Source of the DNA: Flammula alnicola
Taxonomy: Eukaryota; Basidiomycota; Agaricomycetes; Agaricales; Strophariaceae
Assembly (NCBI GenBank): GCA_015499995.1
Contig: JADNRV010000024.1
Location: forward strand, 248,001 to 312,000
Direction: 5' to 3'
Length of the DNA stretch: 64,000 nt
Made by a program: the position numbers and the translations under genes. How positions within the stretch are numbered: position 1 is the first letter of the stretch; each line of letters starts with the position of its first letter. Shown one piece after another: positions 11,162 through 22,306 of the stretch. Under the pieces are notes generated by a model, which was given only the letters and a program-made list of their open reading frames with translations, was not told the DNA's origin and did not search any database.

Positions 11162-14119
11162 TTAGTTTACACGTTCCTTGATCCAGCTCCGCGCCCGAGT
11201 CCAGCTTGGGTGTTCCTCAACTATTACTTTTTCTTCATACTCCTTACGATCGCGTGCACGAACAGCATCCCCCTCCCCAGGTCCCCAAACCGCATCGGTC
11301 TCAAAATCGACTTCAGATTTGGGCACGAAATGCGCGGTTTTCAACAGGAAGAATCGCTCGTATATTGAGTATCCGTTGTAGAGTACGACATATAGCGCTA
11401 CCCCAATATAGGTCGCAACGACGTTCTACGAGAAAAGGCGGTGATGAGCAAAAAATATTCAATCGCAATTCATAGAAAGCAAAAAAAAAGAAATGGCTTA
11501 CACGAGGCTCAAACGGCTGCTGACGCACAGCAGCATATCCCTGTGCAATGAACATCAAGGTGCCCAAGATGATTACGCCTATGGGCAGTAATGGGTAGAA
11601 CGGCTGACGATAGGGCAAATCGGCCAACGACAAGCCTTGAGATTGGTACGCCTGTCGGAATCGGATGGAGATGAAGCCAATGCTCGTCCAGACCAGGAGA
11701 GCTGAGATTCCGTTAATATTGAGGAGCCAAGTGAACACGATGCCCTCGCCCCAAATCGTGGTTAGAAAAGTCAAGAACGCGAACGCAAGGCCCATCAGTA
11801 TTTCCTGAATTTACTTTTTGGGACTTGTTGCGACTTGTTGCGACTTGTACAAGTCAAAAAAGTCAAAAAGTCACAAGTCAAAAAGTTAGGTCACTTTTCT
11901 CACAAGTCGAAAAGTCATTTTCAATATTTCTCATTTAACTCAAAGAAAATTTTAATTATCTGTCTGGGCATAGAACTGTTGATACATAAGCATCTCAAAT
12001 CTCACTTTTTGAAAGCTTGAGTGATACTGAAGGGCTCAAATGTACCATTTTGTAAATGGGGTCAACTTGTCAGCATATCTCACCCTCTGTGCATCAACCA
12101 CAAACTGCAGTGTCAATTTTATTTGAAATATATCTACAAGTATATCTAATGGAAGAAATCTACGATTAAGTTCTTCAGAAACTTACCTGTGGATGATGAG
12201 CGAAGGCGTTCTTGTTCTCCGAAAGTGGCAAATCATGATTTGACAAGTCGGAAAGTGCCGAAAGTCCGACAAGTAAATTGTGGATTTGCTGATGGGGACA
12301 GTCTGCGAAGGCGATTAACGTGAATGACCTGTAAGAACCACGAGGAAACGTAAAGCTTACAGTAGTGAAGGAACTGGCACTCCTCGACTGTTGACCCATC
12401 CAAATACACGCGGAGCATCCCCGGCTCGGGCCAGCGATAAGAGCATGCGAGAGCTGGCATAAAAACACGAGTTTGTCGCTGATAGTACGGCGGTTAGGAG
12501 GACAGCATTGACGACATGTGCGGCTGCCCCAAATCCAGCACGGACGAAAACAACGGTGATAGGAGAGGCGACTACGTCACTATCTGAAGAACGACCATGA
12601 TTCCAATCAGCACGAGGAGGAAATAAAAGGGCAACTAGGAAGAGAGCTCACCGAAAGCTGCAGTCAAGAGAGTATCGTCTGCATGGTTGATGCACAGCCC
12701 AATGGTCAAGATAGTAAGGATATAAAAGAGGATGATACGGAAGAAAGTGGCCTTGATGGCACGAAAGACAGATTTGTACGGCTTCGCGGATTCTCCAGCG
12801 GCAACAGCGACGAGCTCGATGCCTCCGAAAGAGAAAAACGCGTAGACGAATGTCTGAGCGAAAGCCGCAAAGCCTCCGATGAAAGCTTGGCCGTCATGAA
12901 AATTAGATAAACCCTTGAATAACAAGAATTTAATAACAACGCTCTCAAGTCAGTGGAAGACAATTGACCAGCACATACCGGACCAGGATGGCCTTTAACT
13001 CCTCCCCAGTCGAAGATCAAGCCTACGATAATGAAGACGACGATCATTACTACTTTGATCATAGCAAACCAGTATTCGGATTCGCCTACATACACGCCAG
13101 TCAGCGTAAGTATGGAAGCGGAAATAACACAGACGAACCATAGACTTTGACGTGTATCAACTGTAACGCGAATATAGGGACGATGATGATGAGGGCCCAA
13201 TGCCACGTCTGTAAGGCTTGTGTCCAGAACTGCAGAATTACGGCTGCGGCGGTCAATTCGCTTGCTAAATTGTACGTTAACAGATATGTAGTTTCAAAGC
13301 AGATTATCGATGCCGAATGGACTTACGTATTGAGAGACTCCTGAAGAGTCATATTATTTCAGTTTTAAGTACCTCGCCAGATACATGTAAAGAATCTCGG
13401 CGTACCATTGCAACCAGTAATTCCAACCTAACAATATCGAAAATAGCCTCAGAACCCTATCAAACGAGGTACATATGAAAGGCTGATACCAAGAGTGAAC
13501 CCTAAGGCTGGTGAGACGAATCGTGTTCCAAACACGGAGAACGCGCCAGATACCGGATACATTGAAGACATCTCGCCACTGAGATGTAAATATGCATAGC
13601 CGTCATCCACTGAGTCCATTGGGATTCGACGATGCGAAAGATCACTTACAGAGTGATAACAACCGTGTAGACGAACAGCCCAACGACAAAGTAGGACAGT
13701 AAAGCACTGCCAGGACCAGCCAGAGCAACGGCCTAGCATGCGAGTTGCAAATAAATTAGGAAAGAACTTTTTTATGGCGGTAAGGAAGAAACATACAGAT
13801 CCTGCACTCAAGAATATTCCTGTGCCAATTGTGCCCCCGATAGCTGTTGTTTGAATTTTCAAGATGAGCTCGCAGGGTACCGGGACTTCAAGTACGAAAA
13901 CACCCCACCAATCATCACGAGATGTCGACTCTGCATTGCACGCTGTGTTTCGTTTCCATCCTCAGCGCCTAGTCTCTTCCAAAACCCGAGTTTCTTTCCA
14001 GGGACGCCATTCGGTTTCGGAAGATCCTTCGAGTACGCTTCAGAAGTACTTTCTTCTTTGAGGATACTCGACCTGGTGGAAGGCGGCCTTTCTTGAAGTT
14101 GTAGACCCTCAGAAGTCAT
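11162..14119 (-). CDS. Amino-acid permease (APC superfamily, fungal YAT type), intron carrying an insertion
   Basis: Exons in transcript order: 13909-14119, 13797-13843, 13732-13650, 13578-13490, 13427-13406, 13340-13327, 13264-13139, 13085-12979, 12913-12652, 12571-12361, then 11804-11502 and 11425-11162. The product has a hydrophilic N-tail, the diagnostic AIGGTIGTGIFLSAGS helix-1 motif, GEMSSMYPVSGAF, GWNYWLQW, a FSFGGIELVAVAAGES helix and a C-terminal soluble tail, about 580 aa in total. The family imports amino acids with protons across the plasma membrane; the substrate cannot be told. Between exons 10 and 11 the intron holds a 472-bp AT-rich insert. Direct joining of 12361 to 11804 is out of frame and gives a stop. 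The only in-frame route I found keeps an extra 142-nt exon (12187-12328, 47 codons) inside a transmembrane helix. The gene may therefore be impaired. Confidence 0.85.
11808..12279. mobile_element. AT-rich insertion in a permease intron, MITE-like
   Basis: Both ends read AATTTACTT inward (left at 11808, right complement ending 12279). They are followed on both sides by repeated ACTTGT/AAGTC hexamers, including the palindrome GACTTGTACAAGTC near 11845. Base composition is far more AT-rich than the surrounding exons. No coding content. No clear target duplication could be defined, so the boundaries are approximate. Confidence 0.45.
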
Positions 14120-14884
14120 CGCGACGTCGAAGCGTTACCAAGAAAGCAAGCCAAGATTCCTGGGAAAGAGAAGCCTTCCTCCCCATCGGCTGTCAAGATA
14201 TGAATACTCGTGGCCAATGGCGAGTGAAGACGCCATTTTGTTACATATCACTAGCGGTTTGAATGGCGGATACCTGCCCACATGGCGAAGGAGAGGAGAA
14301 GATCAGTACACCCCTGGGACCTTGTCGCGACGTTGAGTCTTTGGTCCGGGCGCATGCACCAGCGGCGGTGACGGAAAACTCCGGGCCGCCATTGGTTGAT
14401 GTATGTATGCGTTACGCCTTTAGGCGCGCGCTAAATAATGCAAGTACGCAAGGCATTCGGGTGAAATTTGATGACAAAAATTAAGCATGGATCATAATAA
14501 CATCATGATCCACCACGGCTAGATGCACCTCCTCCTCCACTGTCCCTCTAACACGGAGCCATTATTCCATCCGCCGCCGGATAGACCACTTGCGCCTCCT
14601 CCAGACCCACCGCCGCACTACAAAATATTAAGAAGAAAACGGAATGAGTTTTATGTGACACATCATAAAGGAAGGACTCACACTACCGCAACCTGATATA
14701 GCACGCTTCAAAGGAGAGAATGAACAACACCTGAAACACCGTCAGACTCTTCTTCCACAATGCATAGCACATGGACCACTTACCGTTGCTGCAGATCTCT
14801 CGTTCGATCTGGTCTCCGCTGCGTCCGGCCTTGGGACTTCTCACTACGGCTCGTCCTGGCTCACAAACGAAAACGAAAACCCTG
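14120..14884. other. Permease promoter and intergenic stretch
   Basis: Bases up to about 14260 are the upstream region of the permease; a diverged copy of it lies at about 33660-33800. A minus-strand Gly-rich frame (about 14530-14640, GGGSGGGASGLSGGG) with intron-like borders could be a small unrecognised gene, but I cannot assemble it. Confidence 0.4.
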
Positions 14885-15245
14885 TTACGAGGACCCGTTA
14901 GGGGCTTCGTTTTTTAACCCGACCTCTGCAGGAGGACCCTTTGGCATCAAAACTGAGGGAAATTTTGTACATGTTTGTTTGATGGCTAGGTTTATCTTAT
15001 CTATAGTCACATGAGTATAAAGTATAACACGTGATTATGAGGACCCTTTTAGGGGTTTCGTTTTTTTTTTTATAACCCGGACCTCTGCAGAGAGGACCCT
15101 TTGGCATCAAAACTGAGGGAAATTTTGTATATGTTTGTCTGATGGCTAGGTTTATCTTATCTATAGTCAATTTTGGTGCGTTCTAGTTCAGGAATCGGGA
15201 TACCATTCACCAAATCTGCCGAGTATATTTAGTAATAGCAGGGTT
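14885..15245 (+). repeat. Left inverted arm of a dispersed repeat, with internal duplication
   Basis: A unit of about 120 bp beginning TTACGAGGACCC and containing the segment CCCTTTGGCATCAAAACTGA occurs twice in tandem (about 14885-15010 and 15037-15170), separated by a spacer containing CACGTG. The whole arm recurs in inverted orientation at about 51990-52543. It continues to a TGCCGAGTATATTTAGTAAT segment that is also mirrored there. Confidence 0.75.
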
Positions 15246-15304
15246 CGGCCAATCAGCCAACCCTCCCTTCAACGCCGCCACTGCACCACTGAACAGTTTT
15301 TGAT

Positions 15305-15792
15305 GCTGCAGATGTGGCTCCCCAAATTATTGCAATTTGCATGCACACGTCAAGCTTGCAAGCTGAGCCACTTTCCGATGCGAGCCTTTTTCTTTAATAG
15401 TGCATTACATTACTTGACCAAGCCACCCAAATTATATTACACTAGCTACATACTAGAAAAGCAAGCCTATTTTCTAAATGCGAGTATTTTCTAAGTGCGA
15501 GCCTACTTTCCAAATGTGAGCCTACTTTCGGACCGGCTAGCCCTGTGCCAGGTAAAGGCAATGTCAAACAATGTCAAAGAATGTCCAAATGTGGGAAGTG
15601 TCTACAGTAATTCGCAAATTTCACATAGGAGGGTCTTTTACTAAGCTCCAAAATTATGATAGATGAATTCTACTCATTAATAGCTTTCAATTGAGCCCAA
15701 GATCTCCATCGTCCGAGCAATACTACAGTCCTTTGCATATTTTTGTGAAAGTTGAAATGTTTCTGCACGTGGTCATGCGCTGATGGTGCCTT
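15305..15792 (+). repeat. Dispersed repeat copy 1 (same orientation as 51515-51985)
   Basis: About 480 bp are closely similar to 51515-51985 in the same orientation. Shared landmarks are TTGCAAGCTGAGCCACTTTC, several CTAAATG/CCAAATG motifs followed by GAGCCTA, and AAATTTCACATAGGAGGGTC. No coding potential. It directly precedes the left end of the hAT remnant. Confidence 0.75.
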
Positions 15793-16461
15793 GTCCAGTG
15801 ATGGATGCTGATGTGATGACATACAGTCATCATGTCCAGTCCAGTACATGCTGACTGATAGAAATTACATCAGCACTCTCTGGGACAAAATCTTTGTCTG
15901 TCCCCCACAGGTCTTGTCAGCAACGACGAAGCGGAGAGTCGATTCCGTACCGATGCCCAACCAACATTCGTCCAACATCAACGCCAACGTCCACGCCAAT
16001 CGAAAGGGTTGCAACAGCTGGCGACTATACCCACTCTTCGTCAACCTTTGCTCCTTTGCTCCACGCTCCTTTGCCCCCCTAGTGAGAGCGGCAGTGCCGC
16101 GCCCTGTTCTACGGCCTGAGCGCAAGCGACCTCTCTTGTACTTGACAGCGCCGATACGGCTGGAGAATGCCCAAGGTCAGTACCACAACACCTCCACTTC
16201 ATCGCATATGACTTACCAGTGGTGTGCTCATTGTGTACAGACCCACCCGCTCCTCATTTCCAACCTAAACTCCTATGTATCTTACCCCCATCCCTCTCTC
16301 TTGCCGTGAAGTCGCTGGACAAACCCGAAGTCAGTCCATGAACACCACATCGGCTCTCGAATAACGACTTACCAGTATCATTTCATACCACAGGGAGTCG
16401 GCGGTGGAGGCAGAGCGCAGGAACACACCTGGGATGCACCAACGACTCGGCACTTGCACCT

Positions 16462-16908
16462 TTGGACCCAAAGGCCATTTTTGATGAACTTCAACTTTAT
16501 CTTGCAAGTGAACCTGAGGATGTGAAGGATCCCATCAAGTGGCGGAAGGAGAAACACAAAACATACCCTCGCCTCCACCGAATGGCTCTCGATTATCTCA
16601 CCATTCCAGGTAAGCACTATCTCTTCTCTTTTCATTCTTGTACCAATTCATATTCTCTTTCAGCAACATCTGTTGATGTTGAGCGGCTCTTCAGCCGTGG
16701 ACGTCTTATTCTTCACCACACACGGAGCCGGCTTTCTGTAACATCTACACGTGCACTTCTATGTCTTGGGTCATGGAGTTTATTGGGTCTGGTGAAGGAT
16801 GAGGATGTGAATGCCGTGGCAAAATGGACGACGTCGAAGGCCGGATTGAACTTGAGAGGCTTGGAGAAGCTCTCAAGAGTAGGTCCTATGTGTGGTAGAG
16901 CTTTGTAG
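16462..16908 (+). pseudogene. hAT transposase, C-terminal dimerisation domain fragment
   Basis: Exons 16462-16609 and 16664-16908 join in frame (GTAAGC...TTTCAG) to about 130 aa. The sequence shows the signature of the hAT C-terminal domain: WRKEKHKTYPRLHRMALDYLTIP, ATSVDVERLFSRGR and SALLCLGSW-like segments. The catalytic N-terminal two-thirds is absent or scrambled: upstream to 15848 there are exon-like pieces but no readable DDE region. The family moves DNA by cut and paste, and this copy cannot encode an active enzyme. Confidence 0.75.
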
Positions 16909-17144
16909 TTCTATTACATATACGTAGTCGGCTCTTGGGGCATTTTTGTAGTGAAAAAATAATTCCATTTACTATCTACAATACACATAAGAAAACGAAG
17001 ATATATATATTGTGTACGCCCCCCAGTTCATGTGCCCATTGTGGGCAGCTTCACATGGCCAGTTTACAGAGTTGAGGAATCCACCTCTGGCTCGCTATTG
17101 CATGCAAAGGAGGTGGAGGACGCGGTTGCGGCGCATCGAGTGCG

Positions 17145-17406
17145 AGGGAGGTGGAGAGGTGGTGGCGGCGTCGAACGTCGCCGAAACACCACCTCCGTCT
17201 CGTTCTTGGGCACGAGGGAGTTGGAGAGGCAGTGGCAGCATCGAACGTCACCGAAACACCTCCGTCTCGCTCTTGCATGCGAGGGAGGTGGAGAGGCGGT
17301 GGCGGCATCGAACATCGCCGAAACACCACCTCCGTCTCGCTCTTGCACACGAGGGAGGTGGTGGTGGATGCAGCAATGCGGCTCATTCTTGCACATGAGG
17401 GAGGTG
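17145..17406. repeat. Minisatellite, about 66-70 bp unit, 3-4 copies
   Basis: Tandem units begin GAGGGAGGTGGAGAGG and run through CGAACGTCGCCGAAACACC to CTCGCTCTTGCACAC. Copies start near 17145, 17214, 17281 and a partial one near 17351. Long frames on both strands here are a by-product of the repeat. Confidence 0.8.
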
Positions 17407-17464
17407 GCGAAGTAATGAACAATCTACAATATGCTGATAGATAGGTTAGTAGGTATTTGAAGAA

Positions 17465-17590
17465 GTAAACTTGGGGGATGAGGGCCATTGCTTCGCATGG
17501 CAAAACGAGGGCCAGGCTGTATCAAGTCTGAAATGTTATTACTGTAATATAAAATTTGGTTCTTAGGAATTCAAAGACTATTATTGAAAT
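17465..17590 (+). repeat. Inverted-repeat partner A
   Basis: About 125 bp containing GAGGGCCATTGCTTCGCATG and ATCAAGTCTGAAATG. It matches 21085-21225 in inverted orientation with few differences, and part of it matches 48890-48965 in the same orientation. The pair encloses 3.5 kb and may be the terminal repeats of an element. I could not find a convincing target duplication. Confidence 0.7.
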
Positions 17591-19040
17591 TAGAATCAGT
17601 TCTTGCAAACACATTGGACAGGCAATTTCAATGTACTTAAAGAAGTATGTACTTAGAATTCGAAAAGATTTTGGCCCGGAGAATGCTGACGTGATTTCTA
17701 TCAGTCAGCGTGTACTGGACTGGACATGATGACTGTATGTCATCACATCAGCATCACTGAACGGGTTCGGCACTGCGGGATCTAAATACTAGCACGCCAA
17801 CCAACCGCCAGTACTGCCCTCTCCGCTCTCTCTCTACCTCTCACTTGCCGCCAACACCTCCCCTGCCCATTCCTCAACTCACCCATCTGTTGGGGCCATC
17901 GTCTCATGAGGATAATGTGTCAACGAGGATAAGAGAGCGACGCGTAAAGTGAGGCACAAGCGGTACTGTTCCTCCACCACCATGGCCCTCCTCCTGCCTG
18001 CTCGTTGTCGCCGACATGACCTTTCTGTTGCCTGCCCATCTGCCATTTTTGCGATATCATGAAACGGCACCCGCAACAGCAAGAATATGAGCTGAATGAG
18101 AACCCGCTACATGACGAGGCCCAACCCACGCCCACCCTATGCAAACGCTCATCAGCACCGTCACACGTCAAAGCAAGCGAATCACCTTTGGAAACATGAC
18201 GATGCCGGCGAGGGAGGGCTCGAGGAGGACAAGGGAGATGGTGAATGCCACCAGGTGTATGGCTACCCTGTACCTTGTTGGTATGGGTAGTGACACTGAC
18301 GATGGAACAGGGCCTGTGAGGAGGGATTCAGAACTGAGGTATGTGGCAAACCAATCCGTACAACCTCGCTAACAGCTTCACACCTTCTTTTTCATGTAGA
18401 ACCGGACTCGAGGGTACCCCAATGGCCACGAACACCAAGGCTGCAAGAGCGCTGGGCAGGAGCACCCAGGGCCCAGGGGGGTATGGCAGGCCTGTGGCCA
18501 CCGCTGAACCCTCCCCACCTTTGACTGCACGTACGACCCGGGCATGCGGTGACATGCGACCGATGGTGGCAATGAACGAGACCTCGAGGCCTCTGGTTGC
18601 GCCGCGGGAAGGAATTTGGGGAGCAAGGTAAGTATCTGCACACACAGTTGGACTATGATGAGTAGTGGGTCGATGCACGGACGATGCATTTCCGCGAGGC
18701 GTCGGGTGGTGGGGATAGGATACGCTTGCAGGGTGAGGGGTGGAGAAGGAGGAAGGTCCTGAATGATTGCTGTTCTTCGTGAGAGGGGGAGTTACTTGTG
18801 GGTGTAATGTCCCGCTTTTTTGTTTTATCTCTATTTATTGGAATTATTTACTGGAAGTCTATCAATGTACGTATGAGGATATTATGTTTATTACCGTCTC
18901 TTTAGTCGTGTACTATAGACACTCAATAAATGAAATCTTTAATACTTTCGGCTGAGCTGCCAGCCTGGGAAGAAGCGACTTCTCTTTCTGCAACCTCCAC
19001 CTCCCTCGTCATTTCTCTCATTTCGTCGACACTCTGCCTT
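17591..19040. other. Repeat-internal stretch with gene-like fragments
   Basis: Minus-strand frames between 17880 and 18690 contain hydrophobic stretches (for example PWVLLPSALAALVFVAIGV and HLVAFTISLVLLEPSLAGIV) separated by intron-like borders. They suggest a decayed membrane-protein gene. I cannot name the family or assemble an uninterrupted product. Confidence 0.3.
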
Positions 19041-19049
19041 TGTTAGATT

Positions 19050-20960
19050 CTGTAAATCAACATGCCAGGACCCACGCTCGATTTCACCTGCAAGGACACG
19101 ATGCAGCCCCAAACCGCCGGAAATAAGGGAGGATCAAGTTATCATTGCATAGTCTAGGTGCGTACAAAGACAAATCCTATCTTTGGACTATGGACTCACT
19201 CCTGGCTCGCAGTGAGCTCGCATGTATCTGGGGTCATCTGGGCATTCTGGAGATATGGAAGATGCTGCAAGGTATGGTCTTATGGTCAAAGGGTGGAGGT
19301 AAGGATGTACTCACCTCGTTTTCCTCACGGTCCAGGGTGTATTAACAAGCACATCTACCTACTACACCATCTCAAACGCTCATCTCATGCTCGACATTGA
19401 TCATCAGCATTCGGCGGAGGTTGGTATACTCTCTAGGAATAGATGGGTGGTGAACCGGTGATGATGTGACTCTGCAGTTGATGGCCTGGCTCCAAGTAAG
19501 TACATCCCTACGTCGCGACATTACTTCTATCCAATGATTTCTTTGGCTCATGTTTCCATGTTTGCAGCAGTGAAATGGCTCGGCATCTGAGTAGCAACCA
19601 GAATGAGATGAGAGACATACCGTCAACCCCGAAAACCTCGATGCTGACATTCCGCTGTCACCCTCCCACCCTATGCTGTGTCTGTAGCGTCTTTCGCTTC
19701 GTGGGTTGCAGCTGCTCCGATCCTCATTATTCATAGAATGATGAGATGAGACGTACGAGACAGCAGGTTAGTTACCTTCATACAACAATGAAAATGAACC
19801 CTCACTTACATTTTCGCGTTTCAGAGTGCCTAGAACCCTCCACGGACAAGAATGACAGTCAACAACAAGCTCAGAAGGAGGCGAGAGACGCACCCGCCAA
19901 ACCAGCAACCACCGACCGCATACACCCTTGACCCCTCCGCTTACACCTTCGACATCGTGCAGCACCCTGCTCGCGCTTCACTCGATGGGTCGTCTGCGCT
20001 CGGATTGCAGTGTGGGGTGAGATTTCCGTGTAAGCTCAATAACTAAAACCGACTCCTGGCTTACCTTTCCGACTCTGCAGTGCACCAGAATGAATCATAA
20101 AGAGGACGGTGCAAGCACTAGCGAGCGAGAAAGTTGAGACAATACCTACAGCAATACGAAGAGCCGATAACTGACCTACTAGTGGGGCGGCGACATATCT
20201 GGGCCTAGGCGAGTGTCGGAAGGGCGTCGAGCTGTTCGGCGAGAAGAGGGATGGGAGTACGGCATTCGATGACTGCAATTGGTGCCAGCGCTCAGCCAAC
20301 AACGCCCATGCCTATGGACCCAGGATGGCCAGCAGAACCGGAACCAGGAGGCAAGAGACTAACCGGCGGTCATCCCACGTACACCGTCAACACCTCCGCT
20401 TACGCCCTCGGCGTCCTCTACACCCCTTATCACATGCCATTGACAGGCTGTCCGTGTTCGACTGGCGGCATCGGGTGTGGATTCCGTTCGGTTTGTGGTG
20501 TGGGACGGCATGGGCACGGATTACGACGCTGGAGGGTCTAGGGCGGGATATACGTGTCAGGTGAGTTCAATCCTATAACGAGCAAAGAAAACGTAGCTTA
20601 CCTTTCTGGTTATACAGCGCACACAGCCTGGGACGCGAACGATGCTTGAAGACTGGGAGAGTTACCCAGCACTCTGTCAATGGCGCCCATCCCAACAGAC
20701 ACAGAATGACCATCAGACTGCGACAGACATACCTGCGGTCATGCAAACACCGCCTACAAGTGCCCATCAACCTCTCCGCCGCAATCTTCGACACCCTGCA
20801 CTCCTTATCGATCGACAATTGGTGGGTCGTACGAGTTCGAACAGCGGTATACGATGGGCGTCGATTTCGATGCTGGAAGGGATTGAGCGGGATCTAGGTC
20901 AAGGTTAGCTCAATCCAGCACCCATTAATGAAGTTATAACTTACGTTTACACATCTATAG
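19050..20960 (+). other. Decayed multi-exon gene with repeated exon-intron units
   Basis: At least three diverged units of roughly 330-450 bp (about 19810-20090, 20280-20615, 20690-20960) each contain a segment like CCTCCGCTTACACC followed by a short intron ending CTTACCTTT...CAG/TGCACC. Upstream, from about 19060, exon-like pieces with GTAAGT and CAG borders run in the same direction. No complete frame or known domain is visible, so this is called a relic. Confidence 0.35.
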
Positions 20961-21084
20961 TGCAACGATCCTCTGGACACAAAGAAACACCAATGCCACC
21001 AGCGCGAGAAGAGGTTAGAGATGCCTACACACTAGAGACAATGCCGCCGCCTCCGCTATTTATGCTCCACGTCGTACAACATAT

Positions 21085-21225
21085 CCGTGGGCCAAGGGGT
21101 AATAGTCTTTGCATTTTCAAGAACTAAATTTTATATTACTTACAGTAATAACATTTCAGACTTGATACAGCCTGGTCCTCGTTTTGCCATGCGAAGCAAT
21201 GGCCCTCATCCCCCCAAGTACGTAT
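21085..21225 (-). repeat. Inverted-repeat partner B
   Basis: Complement of the 17465-17590 sequence, sharing the stretches around CATGCGAAGCAATGGCCCTC and ATTACAGTAATAACATTTC-type bases. See partner A. Confidence 0.7.
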
Positions 21226-21282
21226 ATTCCATCTCTGCGCAAGTTAGATGGCGAGGAGAGGGAAAGAAAGGTGCCACGTACA

Positions 21283-21907
21283 TCGCTCATCACTATGTCT
21301 GGTGGTGATTTCAGCTTCCCATTGTGCCTCCTCTTGTGCCTCTTGTTCCTAGCATGCCATCCACGTCGTAGTCGTCTGCGTCGCCGATATCAACCAGCTT
21401 GCTTGTGAGACCCGAGTGTCCTTCTCGCCGTCGTGCTGGTGGTCGATTGATAAGGGTCAATGCATCGACAGGAAGAACGGAATGGGACTTACCCTCAGAT
21501 GCCTCTGGACGATGTCGTGGATATTGCAAGAACCCGCACTCGCAGAGCTTTAGCTGATTTAGCTATCGAAGCTGGCTCGAACATCTGTTGCGTCGGAGGC
21601 CAGCTTCTCATCCCCAACCGCCACCGCTCGCGCTCCTTGTGTATCAGCGGAGAAGATGGGAAGAGGGCGAACACCGACGTAGGTCGGAGATGCATGTTGG
21701 TTGTGGGTGAGTCGGTGTACGCGGCGTTGGGAACCGAAATGACTGACGAAATAGGACGGCAGCTTCATTGCGGGAACTGCTGGTAATTTGGATTCGGATT
21801 CAAGTGCCTCAGAAAAGGCATTGGCAAGGGAAGTGTGATGGCTGACGGCGGTGGCGGTGCGACGAAGGTCGCCGCGACTGTCCTATCCTCCTCCTTAGCG
21901 GCCTATC
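21283..21907. pseudogene. Duplicated host segment, left half (split by a MULE)
   Basis: Closely similar to 33806-34400, including GATTTCAGCTTCCCAT, TGAGACCCGAGTGTCCTTCT and TTACCCTCAGATGCCTCTGG. Its continuation is found 4.3 kb away at 26209, on the other side of the MULE. The 9 bases CGGCCTATC (21899-21907) are the left target duplication. The underlying gene, probably read on the minus strand, is not recognised. Confidence 0.6.
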
Positions 21908-22306
21908 ACTTTTGAGATTTCGCCGCAAACTTTAAATTTTTTTGGGAAGCACAGCCACCGGGTAAAAATAAATCGTCAGGATGCCCGCCCAGCTTTGTCG
22001 GATTTATCTTGTCATGTGACGGACTTGCAAGTCGCGTTTCTTGAATTCTCGACGCGTCTTCCTGATGCGTCTTCCTTCACCGCGCGTGCACCGTTGAGCT
22101 CGCCTATATACCCGCTCTTGCTGGTTCACTGAGCACTTCTATTATTTTTTATTCTACAACTACGGGCCATCTCCTTGCTCAATTCACCTGTGGGTCTCTG
22201 GACACTTTTGTTTCTGCACTGGGCAACTTTCACCTGTATGCTGTTGGTCATCTCGCTATGTTCTATCCTGCCTCGCCTTGTTTTAAATCTTTTTGGCAAT
22301 TTTCAG

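Larger units (their letters stand above)
15797..17756 (+). mobile_element. hAT-type DNA transposon remnant
   Basis: Terminal inverted repeats of about 75 bp begin CAGTGATG (15797) and end, as the complement, at about 17756. They share GTGATGACATACAGTCATC and GTCCAGTCCAGTACA. Between them lies the C-terminal dimerisation part of a hAT transposase. No 8-bp target duplication could be matched, so the outer edges may have been rearranged. A solitary copy of the terminal repeat, partly doubled, is at about 51185-51310. Confidence 0.65.

Noticed and set aside
17051..17503. Overlapping ORFs of 97-150 codons
   Set aside because: Produced by the 66-70 bp minisatellite; frames on both strands are open for the same reason.
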